From: Leguminivora glycinivorella | Taxonomy: Eukaryota; Arthropoda; Insecta; Lepidoptera; Tortricidae | Assembly (NCBI RefSeq): GCF_023078275.1 | Contig: NC_062994.1 | Location: forward strand, 7,945,545-8,009,544 | Direction: 5' to 3' | DNA length: 64,000 nucleotides | Shown: positions 32,297 to 45,000 of the stretch, one piece after another | Layout: each line of letters opens with the position of its first letter | Position numbering within the stretch: the stretch's first letter is position 1 | Program-made: the position numbers and the translations under genes | Notes under the pieces: model-generated | What the model saw: the letters and a program-made list of their open reading frames with translations, nothing else | What the model was told of the DNA's origin: nothing | Databases searched by the model: none

Positions 32297-32500
32297 ATCC
32301 GACACTATCGGAAGCGTTTATCGGATGTAGGATGTCGATCTGACACCCGATATCGGATCGGATAATGTGAAAACGGCCTAAGCATTAACCGTTAGTGCGT
32401 TTTCACATTATCCGATCCGATATCGGATGTAGGACCGATATCCCATACATTGAAGCCGCCATCTTTGATTTTTGCCTTTGAAATCCTTCCGACATTTGCT
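32297..32500. mobile_element. ATCCGATATCGG palindromic MITE family, two abutting partial copies
   Basis: It contains gttttcacattatccgatcc and its complement around self-complementary ccgatatcgg. It is the same family as the complete element at 36050-36179. Confidence 0.7.
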
Positions 32501-32782
32501 ACATGCACGACCGATGCGATGCATGCGAAATCAAACCTTATCGATATGGAAGTATGAGACGCGACGATTGCCGACTGGCTAGGATTTCCGAACGCACACG
32601 AATGCGCGCTCGGTCGCCGATTTGCGGCGGAGTGGGCCTAGACCTCGACGCGACGCCGCACTTGCGTCGCGCGAAGCGCAACAGCATTTTAAAACATTAT
32701 TATTGTACAAATATAATTATTTATTAACCACATCAGCCCCCCCCCCTCCCAAACCAAACCAAAACACACTACATTTTTGCAT

Positions 32783-33096
32783 TTTTCCCCTCGCTAGGTC
32801 GGAAACACGCGTTTTGTCCTTCAATACCAGCAGGTAAAAACCCACTAGTGGATAAAGTAATTTGACCTTGAATATAGTCATATAGTGAATCTAGTGATGA
32901 CGATATGTTTTACCACCTGTGGAACTCCTGGAAGCAGTGATAAACGCGTTTTTTGCGTTGTACTTTCCTCGCTATAGTGAGGGAAAATGTTGTTGTGTAT
33001 CGTGGTTCAACTATAGAATACTTTCGCTTGCTCGTTTTTCAATTCCACACTCGCCGTTAAAATACAACTTTGCACTCTTGTATAACAAATAACTAT
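32783..33096 (-). repeat. Family 'T', copy 1
   Basis: On the minus strand it starts agttatttgttatacaagag.gcaaagttgtatttta and ends aggggaaaaa. Other copies are at 52291-52663 (+), 59498-59936 (-) and 63557-63953 (+), with a fragment at 54840-54905 (-). Confidence 0.75.
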
Positions 33097-34029
33097 GTAT
33101 TTTATATTTTTGAATATATTTTTTCAGACTGGCAAATTTTTCAACAAAGGTTTTACTTTTCACTTTTCGACATCTACTTATCAATGAGAAAGGACCTTTT
33201 GTAGTAAGAAACAATACGATTTTTTTATGTAAAAACGATAATGTAAAAACGGCCTAAGGGTTACCAAGGCTCGATCGGCGCGCCTAGTGGACGCCAGGCT
33301 TAAATTGTCTGGTCTTGGTGTTTTAATAATTTTATGTGTTTATAGTCGTAATTTATTTGCGAAGTATTAATTTTATATCTGTATTTTTAAATTACACTAT
33401 GTTGTGGTACCGGGAAGCATATTTTAACTTAAAAGGACGTAATGACAACATTTCATACCATGTTTCAGAAAATAAATAGTTTCGGAGTTTAAATTAAGTT
33501 TGCAGTGTTTGCACAATTTTATGAATAAAAATATTACTCTCGAAAATGTTTTATCAAATACATACTTTACATTTTGTTCATTATGTTTACTACATGTACA
33601 TTCTTAGCTATTATACTTATGTATTTCTTACATAATAATATTCATTTCCATATTTCTAATTAACTACGCGCCTGCTTTAGAGTGCTTTAAATTTTAACAA
33701 ATCAATGCATCCTTTGGTCGGGGGCTGGGGCCTCTCAACTCAAGGTCGCCGGCGCCGTGGTCGCGGGGCGCGGGGTGGGGCGCCGCGGATCTCGTTCATT
33801 CAATTCCGCTTGCATGTGTTGCGGACAGAGCGAGTATATTATACGTACGCGGCGAGCACACATACAAGCCGCACGGCAACGCCATCTAGTAATGTTCGAC
33901 TTTAAACGTCCATGTGACGTTATAGGTTTAGTGCGTGAAAGCTAAAACAGATGTCGCAAGATGTTGCAGTTTGATGACTATTTCGACGTAGGATACTGAT
34001 AAGAGTTTTGTTGGATCACGCCTACAAAG
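33097..34029. other. Intergenic with GC-rich island at 33715-33800
   Basis: Mostly AT-rich. The 33715-33800 patch is strongly G+C- and CpG-rich (gtcgccggcgccgtggtcgc), unlike its surroundings. Flanking frames show no recognised domain. Confidence 0.4.
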
Positions 34030-34456
34030 TGGTAAAATAAAAAGTGAAAAAAGATGTTTTGTTAGGGTACCCCCCTACATGTAAAAGTGGGGACAGATTT
34101 TTTTTTTCATTCCAACCCCAACGTGTGATATATTGTTGGATAGGTATTTAAAAATGAATAAGGGTTTACTAAAATCGTTTTTTGATAGTATTCAAACGAC
34201 TATCAAAAAACGATTCAGGAGCGACTATTTCCGAAAATATGAATATATTTTCGGAAATAGTCGCTCCTAAAGGAAAAAAGTGTGCCCCCCCCCCCCCCCC
34301 CCTCTAACTTTGACAAAAGTAGAACTTTATAAACACTATCTAGGAAAATTATTTTGAACTTGATAGGATGATAGGTTGAGTAGTTTTTGAGAAAAATACG
34401 GAAAACTACGGAACCCTACACTGAGCGTGGCCCGACACGCTCTTGGCCGGTTTTTC
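34030..34456 (+). repeat. Family 'R', 3' portion
   Basis: It shares gttagggtacccccctacatg, the paired aaaaaacgatt/aggagcga blocks and cctctaactttg with 1-280 in inverse orientation. It ends ctacggaaccctacactgagcgtgg and cttggccggttttt. It contains a C-run at 34284-34303. Confidence 0.7.
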
Positions 34457-36049
34457 GATTGGACGTCGCCTCACCGAGAAGACATTCTTAAATCTTTTGA
34501 CCGTGGCTTCGTATCTTGGGTTCCTCAATAGCGTCACGGGAAATATTTTTGAATAATTATGATAACCTCTTTTATTGCCTAAATCAATATTATAGGTCAA
34601 GAAGGTACAGCGGGACAAATCGCGACTGGAATGGTAACAAATGGATCCCCATTTTTTTTTTCATTATTACACTATCATTTATCAAGCTGTGTTCCACATG
34701 TATCCGGGCAATTGCACGTAACTGTAATGTAAGTGACCACTTCATTGCATGTTTTTTTATTTATGATGCAAATTGAAGTCTTAATTTATCTCTAGATAAG
34801 CCTACTTAGATATATTGATATTTTTAATCCTTAGATATATTGATATTTAAATTAGCACCATGAATAAAAAAACATGCAAATAATTGGTCACTTACATTAC
34901 TCTGTTACATGGAATTACCCATCCACTGAACGCGCGTGCAATACATTGAAACCAAGGACCATTTAATACTAGACTGATATAGCCCATACAAAAAAGCGTA
35001 CCCCTGAAAAAAGCTTAGTTTTTGCTTTAAAACTAGATGGCGTTGTTTCGTAACCCGGGAGTGGAAAAAAACATATTTTCACACATATTTTTACTTGTTT
35101 TTATATTATACTATGAATAACTATCAAAAAACTTTATTTTAATATCAAAATATTGGCTCAAAACACAATTTTTACAAATTATATTTTTTGGTCGGCCTCG
35201 ACGTAGTTGTGATCGCTTCGCTGGCTAAGTTTGTTCGCATGTTGTCTAATTATTGCCAAATAAAATGACTAGATGACGTTGGTGGACTAGGAAAATGTCA
35301 CATCCGTTTCGTTGTTCATTAATATAATATACTTAGTGATAATAAACCTATATGTTGAGCTCAAATACGTTCAACAAAACGCAATCATTGTGCCAACAGA
35401 TGTGACATCTGACATCCATGTCACATCACAAATGTCATTGTATGATTTATTGAATAAGAATATTCATAATATATGGATATTCAATATTTTAGAATCGCAG
35501 CAGCAGCAATGCGAGTAGAGATACAGAATTAATAACTGTATAAATTAATAATTGTATGACCAATGACCTCATACATAAAATTACCAGTTTAGGTGACAGA
35601 AGGCGAATCCAATTTGTAAACATTAAATGTGCTAAGGAAAAGAATCTTTCCGATTTTCAACGGGACACGGCTGAAGGGGCGAGCTGGTTTCGACTGCGCC
35701 CATGCATCTCAATTGTCCAGAAAGTTCATTCGAAGATCATTTTGCTTATAATAATCTGAGTAATCACAGTGAATGGTTTGACAGTATTTCAGCTAACATG
35801 TAGAGAGACTTGCTAGCTTCGTCGGTCAGGCTTCGTCTTGGACACAACGCGGATAGTTAGGCCGCCAGGTGTGGCACTTTGGATTACGTTTTTATAATAA
35901 ATTAATGATAGTTTGTTTTGTTTTGTAATATATTTTCTACTCGTATACTACTCGTTTGGTACTCGTATAAACCTAAACTGAAATAATAAATGAATAAAAG
36001 GAAATAATTAGTGAAACTCTGACATAAGTAATAATTAATGAGACTAAAT
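34457..36049. other. Intergenic, mostly unassigned; MITE fragment at 34975-35095
   Basis: Positions 34985-35080 (cccatacaaaaaagcgtacccctgaa ... gagtggaaaaaaacat) match one half of the MITE at 43148-43357. I recognise nothing else, including the short + frame at 35556. Confidence 0.4.
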
Positions 36050-36179
36050 GCGTTTTCACATTATCCGATCCGATATCGGATGTAGGACTGATACCCCATA
36101 CATTACAGGCGCTATCTTGGATTTTTTCCATTTAAATCCTTCCGACATCCGATATCGGATCGGATAATGTGAAAACGGA
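36050..36179. mobile_element. Palindromic MITE, ATCCGATATCGG family, complete
   Basis: Inverted arms of about 38 bp (gcgttttcacattatccg..ccgatatcggatgt and its complement) enclose about 55 bp. The whole can fold into a hairpin. Confidence 0.8.
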
Positions 36180-36337
36180 CTAAGACAATAGATACCTTGT
36201 TAGTGTTATATACCTATGCCTATGTATATCCCACCAAAAACATTCTGTAAAAAATAGCCGTCTCGATGGAGCTGCTTGTTTATCTCTAAAAAGTAATGAA
36301 ATCTACATAAAGTTCCTTACTGCGATTTCTTTATTAT

Positions 36338-36592
36338 TATAGTTAACTAGCCTTTGCCCGCGGCTTCGCTCGCGTTAAATTCGAAAATCTCTCCACAAAC
36401 TTCCATCCTCCATTCTAAGGAAGTGGGGGGATATAAAAAGAGACAAAAAGTAGCCTATGTCACTTTCCATCCCTTCAACTATCTCCACTTAAAAAATCAC
36501 GTCAATACGTCGCTCCGTTTTGCCGTGAAAGATGGACAAACAAACAGACACACACACTTTCCCATTTATAATATTAGTATGGATGTTGTGTG
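36338..36592 (+). mobile_element. Interspersed element ('tttgcccgcggcttcgct' type)
   Basis: It starts tagcctttgcccgcggcttcgctcg and ends gccgtgaaagatggacaaac..cccatttataatattagtat. Both landmarks are familiar from lepidopteran RTE/SINE-like copies. The antisense frame over it is spurious. Confidence 0.55.
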
Positions 36593-37535
36593 ACTTGGCC
36601 GTTGAAGTGTAGCGGTGCTGGCGACAGATTGGTGCAATGGTGTCATGGAGCACCTGGTTATAAACTTCTTTATACCCTTGTGTATAAAGAAGTTTATAAG
36701 TTTCATATTCGATGGTCCGAGCTAAGGTTCGTAAAGCCATGAAGCCGAGCTGATAATCATTGTCGCTAAACGCCGATCGAAACGCAGTCTGAAGTGGGTG
36801 ATAAACGTACGATACGAGCAGGTATGCGTACTTATGGCTCGACGACCTTTTTCGATTGTGTGTCACCGTAAGTACGCGTAAAAACCGCTGCGCATAGTAG
36901 TCGACCATCCAACGCGTACTTGCTCGTACGCCTGTCACCCACTTGACGTCGCGCCAACACTTTATGGAAAAAGCGGGTTTTCGACAATTACCAATAAGAT
37001 TTTAGACATTCAAAAATCTTCAATAATACTCAACTGTTTCGGTCGCACTCGTTCAAATATAGGATAGGATTGGTATGAGCGAGACGGTCAGGAGATTGAT
37101 TGTCAACATGATATCTATCATAAACACCGTTCGAAATGGCCTCATTAAAATCTAAATTTTAAATATATTGAAAGTAATATTACTAATCATTGACGTCACG
37201 CTCAAAATGAAAGAGATAGAAAATTTGACAGTATGATACTCTTTTGCATGATTGTCATAATTCAAAATAAGAACGATGGCTTGCGTTGTAAACAGGGACT
37301 GAAACATGACACGGGCCCCTAGCGTCATCTATATACTTTTCACTGTATCACTTGTAATGCCGTTGAACTACCGCGTGCGTATTTAAAAAAAAAAACGACA
37401 TTTTTATTCAAATGACACTCTTAGTGACATCTAGTGACATAGATTTACGGCTGCCAACGGGGTACGGTATTTAGTATGGACTCTGCTGGTCCTTTATAAT
37501 CGTCCTTGGTTATACTTTTACAATTGAGAGGATTT
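36593..37535. other. Intergenic with an 18-bp perfect hairpin at 36658-36699
   Basis: An 18-bp stem with a 6-nt loop is seen directly. The 149-codon antisense frame reaching 36938 has no recognised domain and overlaps the repeat to its left. Confidence 0.4.
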
Positions 37536-37640
37536 AAATATGAAAGGATTCGAACCCGCGTCTTCGGGATTCGAACCCGCGTCTTCTGCTTACACGGCGA
37601 ACGTCTTGACAATTAGACCACTCGAATACCTCTGTCCGCG
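37536..37640 (-). mobile_element. tRNA-like SINE fragment with a doubled B box
   Basis: On the minus strand, ggtctaattgtcaagacg is followed by two tandem copies of gaagacgcgggttcgaatcc. The direct 19-20 bp duplication is local. It is unlikely to be a functional tRNA. Confidence 0.55.
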
Positions 37641-37911
37641 GTGTTTTCAGTGAAAGGAAATACTAAATCCGGTGTTCTTAGGATATGTTTAGGAAACTCA
37701 ACGATAGAGGGCGTGAAAAACAATTATATGCCGTAGATGTCACTGCTACCCCCGCAAACTGGCTAACGACTTGTCGTAAACTGTATGTGTTTTTTGATGT
37801 CCAAATTTTTCGCTAGATGTCGCTGTACCACCTGCAAACTAAGTAGCGAACGACATTCTATGGTTGAAGTAATGTAATTAAATTGTAAATTGTATCTTGT
37901 AATTGTATCTT

Positions 37912-38095
37912 GTGGGTTAAATTGTGGCGTAGGCGAGAGGCTGGCAACCTGTCACTTTAATGTCACAGTTTCGTTTTCGTTCAACCCATAGTTCAACCCC
38001 TTATTTGCCAAGAGTGGCATTGAAACTTGAGTAGTTTCATGTGCTCTGCCTACCCCTTCATGGGATACAGGCGTGATTGTATGTTTGTATTATTG
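37912..38095 (+). mobile_element. RTE-like LINE 3' end
   Basis: gtggcgtaggcgagaggctggc, then gccaagagtggcattgaaac and catgggatacaggcgtgattg, as at 19525-19800. Confidence 0.7.
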
Positions 38096-38497
38096 TCATC
38101 TCTTTTGGCAAGAAAGTCCGTGTAAAAATAGTGATTTATGTGACTGGCTGGTGAATGATTATATAATATGACTCCGTTACTATAGGTACTGGATGGTGTA
38201 ACTAGAGAGATTTAATGAAATCATTATATTTGTTTTCTAGTTAAGTGAATTTATTTATACCTACTTCATCGATGGCACTAAGTATGGAAGATAAATTCAT
38301 AATTCTGTTATGTAAAATAATTACATCTGTTTTCAAACTACTTATATTTAATTGCTATGGACGATGACCAACTGTGCCAACGCCTAGGCCTTTCTAACTT
38401 TCGGTTTTGAATTCTAGGTTTTGATTTTCACTTTCGTTTATAATACTTTTGGCGTGCTGATTTTTGAATACTGACTACAAAATTTCTTGCTAAACTG

Positions 38498-38640
38498 TTT
38501 TTTACCGAACCAACCAAGTTGTGACCAAAGAAAATGCGATCAAGCTGGGAATCGAACCATCTATCGCGACTGGGCCCATGGATCTCCAGCTATCGCGACA
38601 ACATCTCTACCGCCAATCAAACTTTGAAACGCACTATGCG
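38498..38640 (-). mobile_element. tRNA-derived SINE, diverged copy of the 58.5-59.3 kb family
   Basis: The minus strand has ggcggtagagatgttgtcgcg, ggttcgattcccagcttgatcgc and attttctttggt, corresponding to the A box, B box and tail of that family. Confidence 0.6.
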
Positions 38641-38810
38641 TGACTGACATCCCCCCTCATCAAAAAATACTCAAAAGTCTCACAAACATAATAATATACC
38701 TACTAATTGTGAGTCCGCGGCAGTCGGCAGTCACATTCTGAAAACCGCGTTGTCCATGCGCGTGTCAAAAAAAAACGAACATTCGAAAAAAGAACACAAG
38801 TTTTTTAAAG

Positions 38811-39035
38811 ATGCGTTCGTTTGTTGTTTTCTTTTTAATTTTTTCGTGCGCATTCGCGTATGAAAAAGGTTTCCTGCCAGCATTGGAGGCCAAATTAGAA
38901 GAAAGACTGGCTGAATATACTGGTTATGTTTCAAAATGGTTGCAAAGTTTCAACGACGAACATTTAGGAAGACTGCAATGGGAAGATTTTTGCACTACGA
39001 CGAAATGAAAACGAAGTTGGTGGAAGATGAAAATC
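38811..39035 (+). CDS. Osiris-like exon 1 (signal peptide), apparent -1 frameshift
   Basis: The ATG at 38811 opens the signal peptide. This frame stops at TGA 39006-39008. The frame that reads on as LHYDEMKTKLVEDEN reaches the good donor GTAAGT at 39036 in the phase needed by exon 2. One additional T in the T-run 38987-38991 would join the two. Either an assembly indel or a null allele would explain it. Confidence 0.65.
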
Positions 39036-42000
39036 GTAAGTACCTACTTCTATATCCTTACGCCCCGAGTGCCATAATGTTTTTCATACTTTATATCCTT
39101 ACGCCCCGAGTGCCATAATGTTTTTCACACTATCCTTACGCCCCGAGTGCCATAATGTTTTTCATACTATATCCTTACGCCCCGAGTGTCATAATGTTTT
39201 TCACACTATCCTTACGCCCCGAGTGCCATAATGTTTTTCATACTATATTCCAGCATCCAAAGGGCGTGGCATGAAGAAGATGGGTATGGCCATGATGCCG
39301 CTGATCTTCCACATCGGAGCGACGAGCACGTGGATGTTGCTAACAACCGTACTGGCCGCCAAGTCGCTGGGCGTCGGTCTTATGCTGCTCGTCTTCAAGA
39401 TTGCTGTCACTTCTGCTAAGGTATGATATTATACAGGTGAATCAACTTTTTCTTGTCTGTTATTGCCATGGTTACGGTCCCCTGAGTCACGCTGGTTTTA
39501 TGCAAAATTATGCTACTAAAATTATGCAAGCATGCATATAGTCCTTGTTTGTAGGTGGCAAATTAAGGAAATGGCTTGTTAACACCAGAAAAATGCATGT
39601 CTGCATAGTTTAAGTAGCATAATTTTGCATGAAACCAGCGTGACAGGGCCGGGACCGTAACCATGGCAATAACAGGCAAGAAAAGTTGATTCACTCATAC
39701 ACAAATGACCATTATTCCAGTGAAACGTGCTACTTTCAATCCGGAGGTCGTGGGTTCGAGCCCCAGCTCGTAGATACCAGTCGCTTTTCGGTGAAGGAAA
39801 ATATCGTAAGGAAACCCTTCGTGTTAGAAGGCAGTTGCTTTCGTAAAACTAGTGCCTACGCCAAATCTTGAGATTAGTTGTCAATGTAATGTGTTTTAAT
39901 GCCTGGATAACGCAAGGAGGATGATGACTTGATGAGCCATTATTCCAGAATCGAGTAAAATTCAATTATTATTAACACACAGGAGTGGAATGTCCTGCCT
40001 GAGTCTGTGTTTCCACATGAGTACAATCCAGGTCTCTTTAAAGCAAGAGTAAATAGGTATCTCATAGGTAAGCGTGCTCCACCGTAGATTGCATCATCAA
40101 GTGTGTTTATGACAACCTATACGATTTGACAGGTCGCGTTTCTCGAAAGCTTGTACTAGCCTTGTACTCGACAAGTGCGCGAACTGCCAAATCCATAAAA
40201 AAAAAAAGCTGGGTTGTCATGGAAGCACTTGTAATACAAGGCTCATAGGTAAGCGTTTCTGAGAAATCATCACTTACCATCAGGTGTGATCGTGGTCAAA
40301 CGTCTACCTATTCATACTAAAAAAAAAAAAAAACACATGTAACCTCGTTCAAAATTATAGGTGCGTACCGGCTAAAATAAGTATTTTGATTAATCTAAAT
40401 TTTTTGCTGCCTCTTAGATAAGTTGTGGTGTTGAGACTATTTTTTACTTCAAATTAGCGAGAAAACGAAAGTCAACACATCCGTTTTTGATTTCTAGTTT
40501 CAATTTCTTTTTTTTGTTGGACGATCTACATTTTGTGAAACCGGCTAAGTATATATTAGTGAATTACTTTTACATTTCATCCTAAATAAAAGTTTTTGAG
40601 TAGGTACGAGTGTTACGGCAGTTCAAGAATTTCGATTGTACATTAATTTATTAGTTTTATTACCGTGTTGCGAAACTTGCGAACTTACTGTAAATGAATT
40701 TTAAAAATATTTTAAGCGGGTTACTCACGTGTTAAGTCGATATAACGCTCGACATGTTTCGATCCATTTCCGAGGATCTTTCTCAAGAGTAGCGACCCCG
40801 CCTTTACATGTCGAGAGCGCGACGCATACTGCGGGCGGTTTCTCTGTGTGCGAGGCTACTCTTGAGAAAGATCCTCGGGAATGGATCGAAACATGTCGAA
40901 CGTTATATTGGCTTAACACGTGAGGAATCCGCTTAATAAATATGTTTGAGTCTCACGGGAGTTTTATAGTGTAAATTAAGTCTTTAAAATCCAAGTGGCT
41001 CATTCAATTCAAAGTCATCTCATACTCTTAATATCAAAATATCTATATAAATATTGCTTTTTTTAATGTCAAATACTAGAAGACATTTATTTATTGTGCC
41101 AAATTAAATATGAGTCTAGTAGCTTATTCCTTAAAGTGCGTTTTCACATAGATCAAGCAAACGTATCTTCTTAGCGTGTCAAATGAACTCAGTGAAATCC
41201 ACTGAGTTGTCCGTTTTTAATCGCAGCTTGCAGCTTTCGGGCGTCAATTTTTGTAAGTTGAAGTCAATCAAAACATAAAAAATGCCTCGTTACGTGATAT
41301 TCAATTGCAACAACACAAAAATTATGAACAATCAAGAGCCTGAGACATATTTAAAATTACAGGCAAGAAACAACTTCAGTACAAAAGCCTACAAAATTTG
41401 ACACGCTCGGCCCCTATACAAATAGATGAACTTGTTTCTTCTATCTAGTTCTGTGGTTTTCACATTTATCCGATCCGATATCGGACGTAGGACAAATATC
41501 TCAATCATGCTCCTCCAAGACTTAACCAATAAAAGTATAGATATAAATGACACATCGCTAAAAGAGCCATCAAATATTCAATTACAGTAGATTAAATCAC
41601 AGTTCAATTTATAAATGCCTAAACTTGTGCTGTTAAAAGTGAAACTGCGGTGAATAGGCGATTCAATCGAACACAGAACTAGTTCATACAAAAAAGTGAC
41701 AATGAGAATGAGCTACTTAGAAAACCATGAGGCGTTATATTGACTTGTAGGATCTAGTAGTGACATTTTGGATCGTCGGTTAGTAACTTATTATTAACAA
41801 AGACCTATATAACTTCGTAAAGACCGATAAAGTCTAAGAAAAAAACGTACTCCAAAACCGTACAGAGAAAGGTACGGTGAGCTAGATGGCGATACACCTT
41901 TGGGGTACGCTCGGCTAGATGGCGCTAATATTAATATTTGACATTTTAAAACATATCAACCTAAGAATATGGGCCAAATTGTCAAAACTGAGGTTCGGAT

Positions 42001-45000
42001 GATTTTATTAAAGTTTCTCATGGTTTCGGAGTTTCGACATGGGTTGTGGTCGTGCTAGATAGGTACTCCCTGGCACGACCGCACTAAGTTTTTGAAGTAA
42101 TTTACATAGTACAATTTCAAAACACTTGTTTAGTATTCATTTAACCATCAAATTAAACATAAATATAGTGTGGTCGTGCCAGGAAGTACCACCTATCTAG
42201 CACGACCACACCCCATGTCAAAACTCCGAAACCATGAGGGTATTTTTTTTTAAAAGGTAAGTACAAAAAAGTACATTTTTTTTCGTGAATTTGTACTGCA
42301 ACTGAAATTTAAAATCTCATTAAATATAGTGTGGTCGTGCCAGGGAGTACCTACCTAGCACGACCCCGGGCCCTATGTCGAAACTCCAGAATCATAAGGG
42401 TACATTTTTTTTAAACGTCAGTACAAAAAAGTACATTTTTTTTCGTGAATTTGTACCGCATCAGAATTAATAAAATCATCCGTGGTCGTGCTGTATAGTA
42501 TCACACAAAAGTTTTAAGCTTGTGTCGAGAGATGGCAGTCTATGCACTGTGATTACACATTTTACTTTGACAGTCTCCTCGATCCTCTTTGTAAATAATC
42601 TGTGGTTTAAGCATGAATGCGTTCGATTTTGTTGTATAGGTACTACCAAATTTTTACATCATTTGAATTTTCATCGGTTTAGTATTTAGTCAGAAAAAAA
42701 CTTATGGGCTCCCAGCGTTAGGCAAATGCCATCGCAATGCATTTTTTAAAGTTTTATAGAATTCTGTGCGCCTAAATTACCTACTTATTGTTTTTTTTTT
42801 TCATTTATTTTGTTTTATTAAAGATCCTTTAGTTCAAATACAATCAATTTTTATAAGAAACTAGCCTCTTACTCTTACTCTTAATTATTAAAAAAAAATA
42901 CTGAACACGTGTGTGACATGCTTTACCACTTCTTAATGTTATTTGTTTTGATATGCCGTCAAACACTTGACAATCACTTTAATGTTATGATTAAGGTCCA
43001 CTCACACTAATTAATTCATTTATTATGAATGGAAACAATTTTTTTTTTTATTTAACAAAAATCGATATACATGGTGGTTCCTGATGATGAACCTGCGTGT
43101 CGAATTTAACGGAAAACAAAAAAAAACACGGGTATATATACCGGTGCTGACAAAGTCCATACAAAAAAGTGTACCCTGAAATGTTTGAGCCAGTTAGGTA
43201 TAAAACCAGATGGCGCTGTTTCGCAGCCTTGAAGTGGAAAAAACATTTTTTTTAATAAAAATGATTTTGACCACTTCCAGGCTGCGAACAGTGCCAGTTC
43301 TAAGCCTACAAGGCCCATACATTTCAGAGGTACGCTTTTTTGTATGAGCATTGTCTGTCCCGTATTAAATCGTTCTTGATAAAACTTTTGAACTTAAATT
43401 TGACCTTACCTTAATTATGTTTCTTTGCAGTTGGCGGCTTTCTTCACACACCTGAAGCACAGCAAGCACGGCCACCACGATTGGACCCCCGCCTGGGTCC
43501 CACATTATGAGCACCATGGTACGTAACTAGAGTCAGGCCATGATAAGGTACCAATGACATTCATAGCCCTGCCTCTGATAGGGTTAACCGTCATAATTTC
43601 ATCGAAATTTGATGTTTAAAATAACAATATCTAGGCGACCGAGCTTCGCTAAAAAACTTTTATAAATACAAAAAAAAACTTTATTTCTGTCCGGGACTGC
43701 GCTACGCTCAGTCGATGCGCGGTCGGCGAAATCAACGACCATATTTTGCGTTTACTAACGCGAAAGAAAAACGCATAAAAACTTAAAAATTCGCGTTTTC
43801 CGGGATCTAAGGCCTAGATCGATTTTTCACCCCCGAAAACCCACATAACAAATTTCAGCGAGATCGTTAGAGCGGTTTCCGAGATCGACAGTATATATAA
43901 ATACATAAATATAAAAGAATTGCTTTTTAAAGGTATAAGATTTGCACTATACCATTACAAAACTATACCAACACATGACATCGCAGTTACAACGGTTTCC
44001 ATGGTGATTTTAATCATTTTGAAGGTGCTAAGAAAAAAATTGACACTAAAGTAGGGTAGTTTTCTTTTTTTGGTACGTATAATAAAAATATTAGAAAATG
44101 CACCTAGACTAGAGCACTGGACGTATGCACAATTTTAGCACTTTATTTAACTAAGTATTATCATATAATAAAATTATTATGTCGTAGATTAACATTAATT
44201 CCAGATAAAAATTCGAGAATCTTACCAAAATATTGTTATTTTTTATTAAAGCAGTAGATACACTTTTTAATTCTACACAGTTTTAACTCTTATTTTTAGA
44301 TATTTCATTTTGGAAATTGTCTTAGCGAATACATTAGTTCTACACTGCACTTTATTTAAAAACGTATTTATATTTCCTTAAAAATGATAACGATTTTTTT
44401 AAATAAATGAATTATTAATACCTACGTTATCAGAATTTTTATTTTTGTATATATATATTTTTTTAATTTTAAGCTATTTTTGGTAACAATTTGAAATATG
44501 TATGTATTATAATATATCATTCATTAGTCAAATATTACATTTGAATACTATGCACTTCTACACGCTTTTTAACATGGCTAAGAACACTCCCGACTAACTC
44601 AGCTTTCAAAGAAAATAGTACATTACTACAGAGGCCGGGACAAATGGGGTTGCCGGCCGAAGACATATAGACGGATAGGTCTGAGGCGGTCAACCCCATT
44701 TCCCGCCGAGGTATGTATAGTGCTTTTCTCAAACATGGTATGAAATAAATAAAGTCTACTGAAAATAGTAACTTTGGATGGCTGTATCTCCTAAACGGTG
44801 CGTCGTAACGCAAAAATAATCGAATTTTCGTTCCCCTTTAATGCCCCGTATACGCCTATAAAAAAACAAAAAATTAAAAAAAAAATTGAAAAAAAACGAA
44901 AAAAATTTTTTTTGTATGAAAACGCACCCAAAATCAAATATTGTCTAGGGCCCGTACCAGTTGCAGTCGGCACGTCTATAAAGCCCCTTATAGTTTTTTT

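Noticed and set aside
32503..32837. Arg-rich + frames (71-74 codons)
   Set aside because: No domain. They extend into family T; composition reflects a CpG-rich patch.
36489..36938. 149-codon antisense frame
   Set aside because: No domain recognised. It overlaps an interspersed element and a hairpin, and shows no splice or promoter context.
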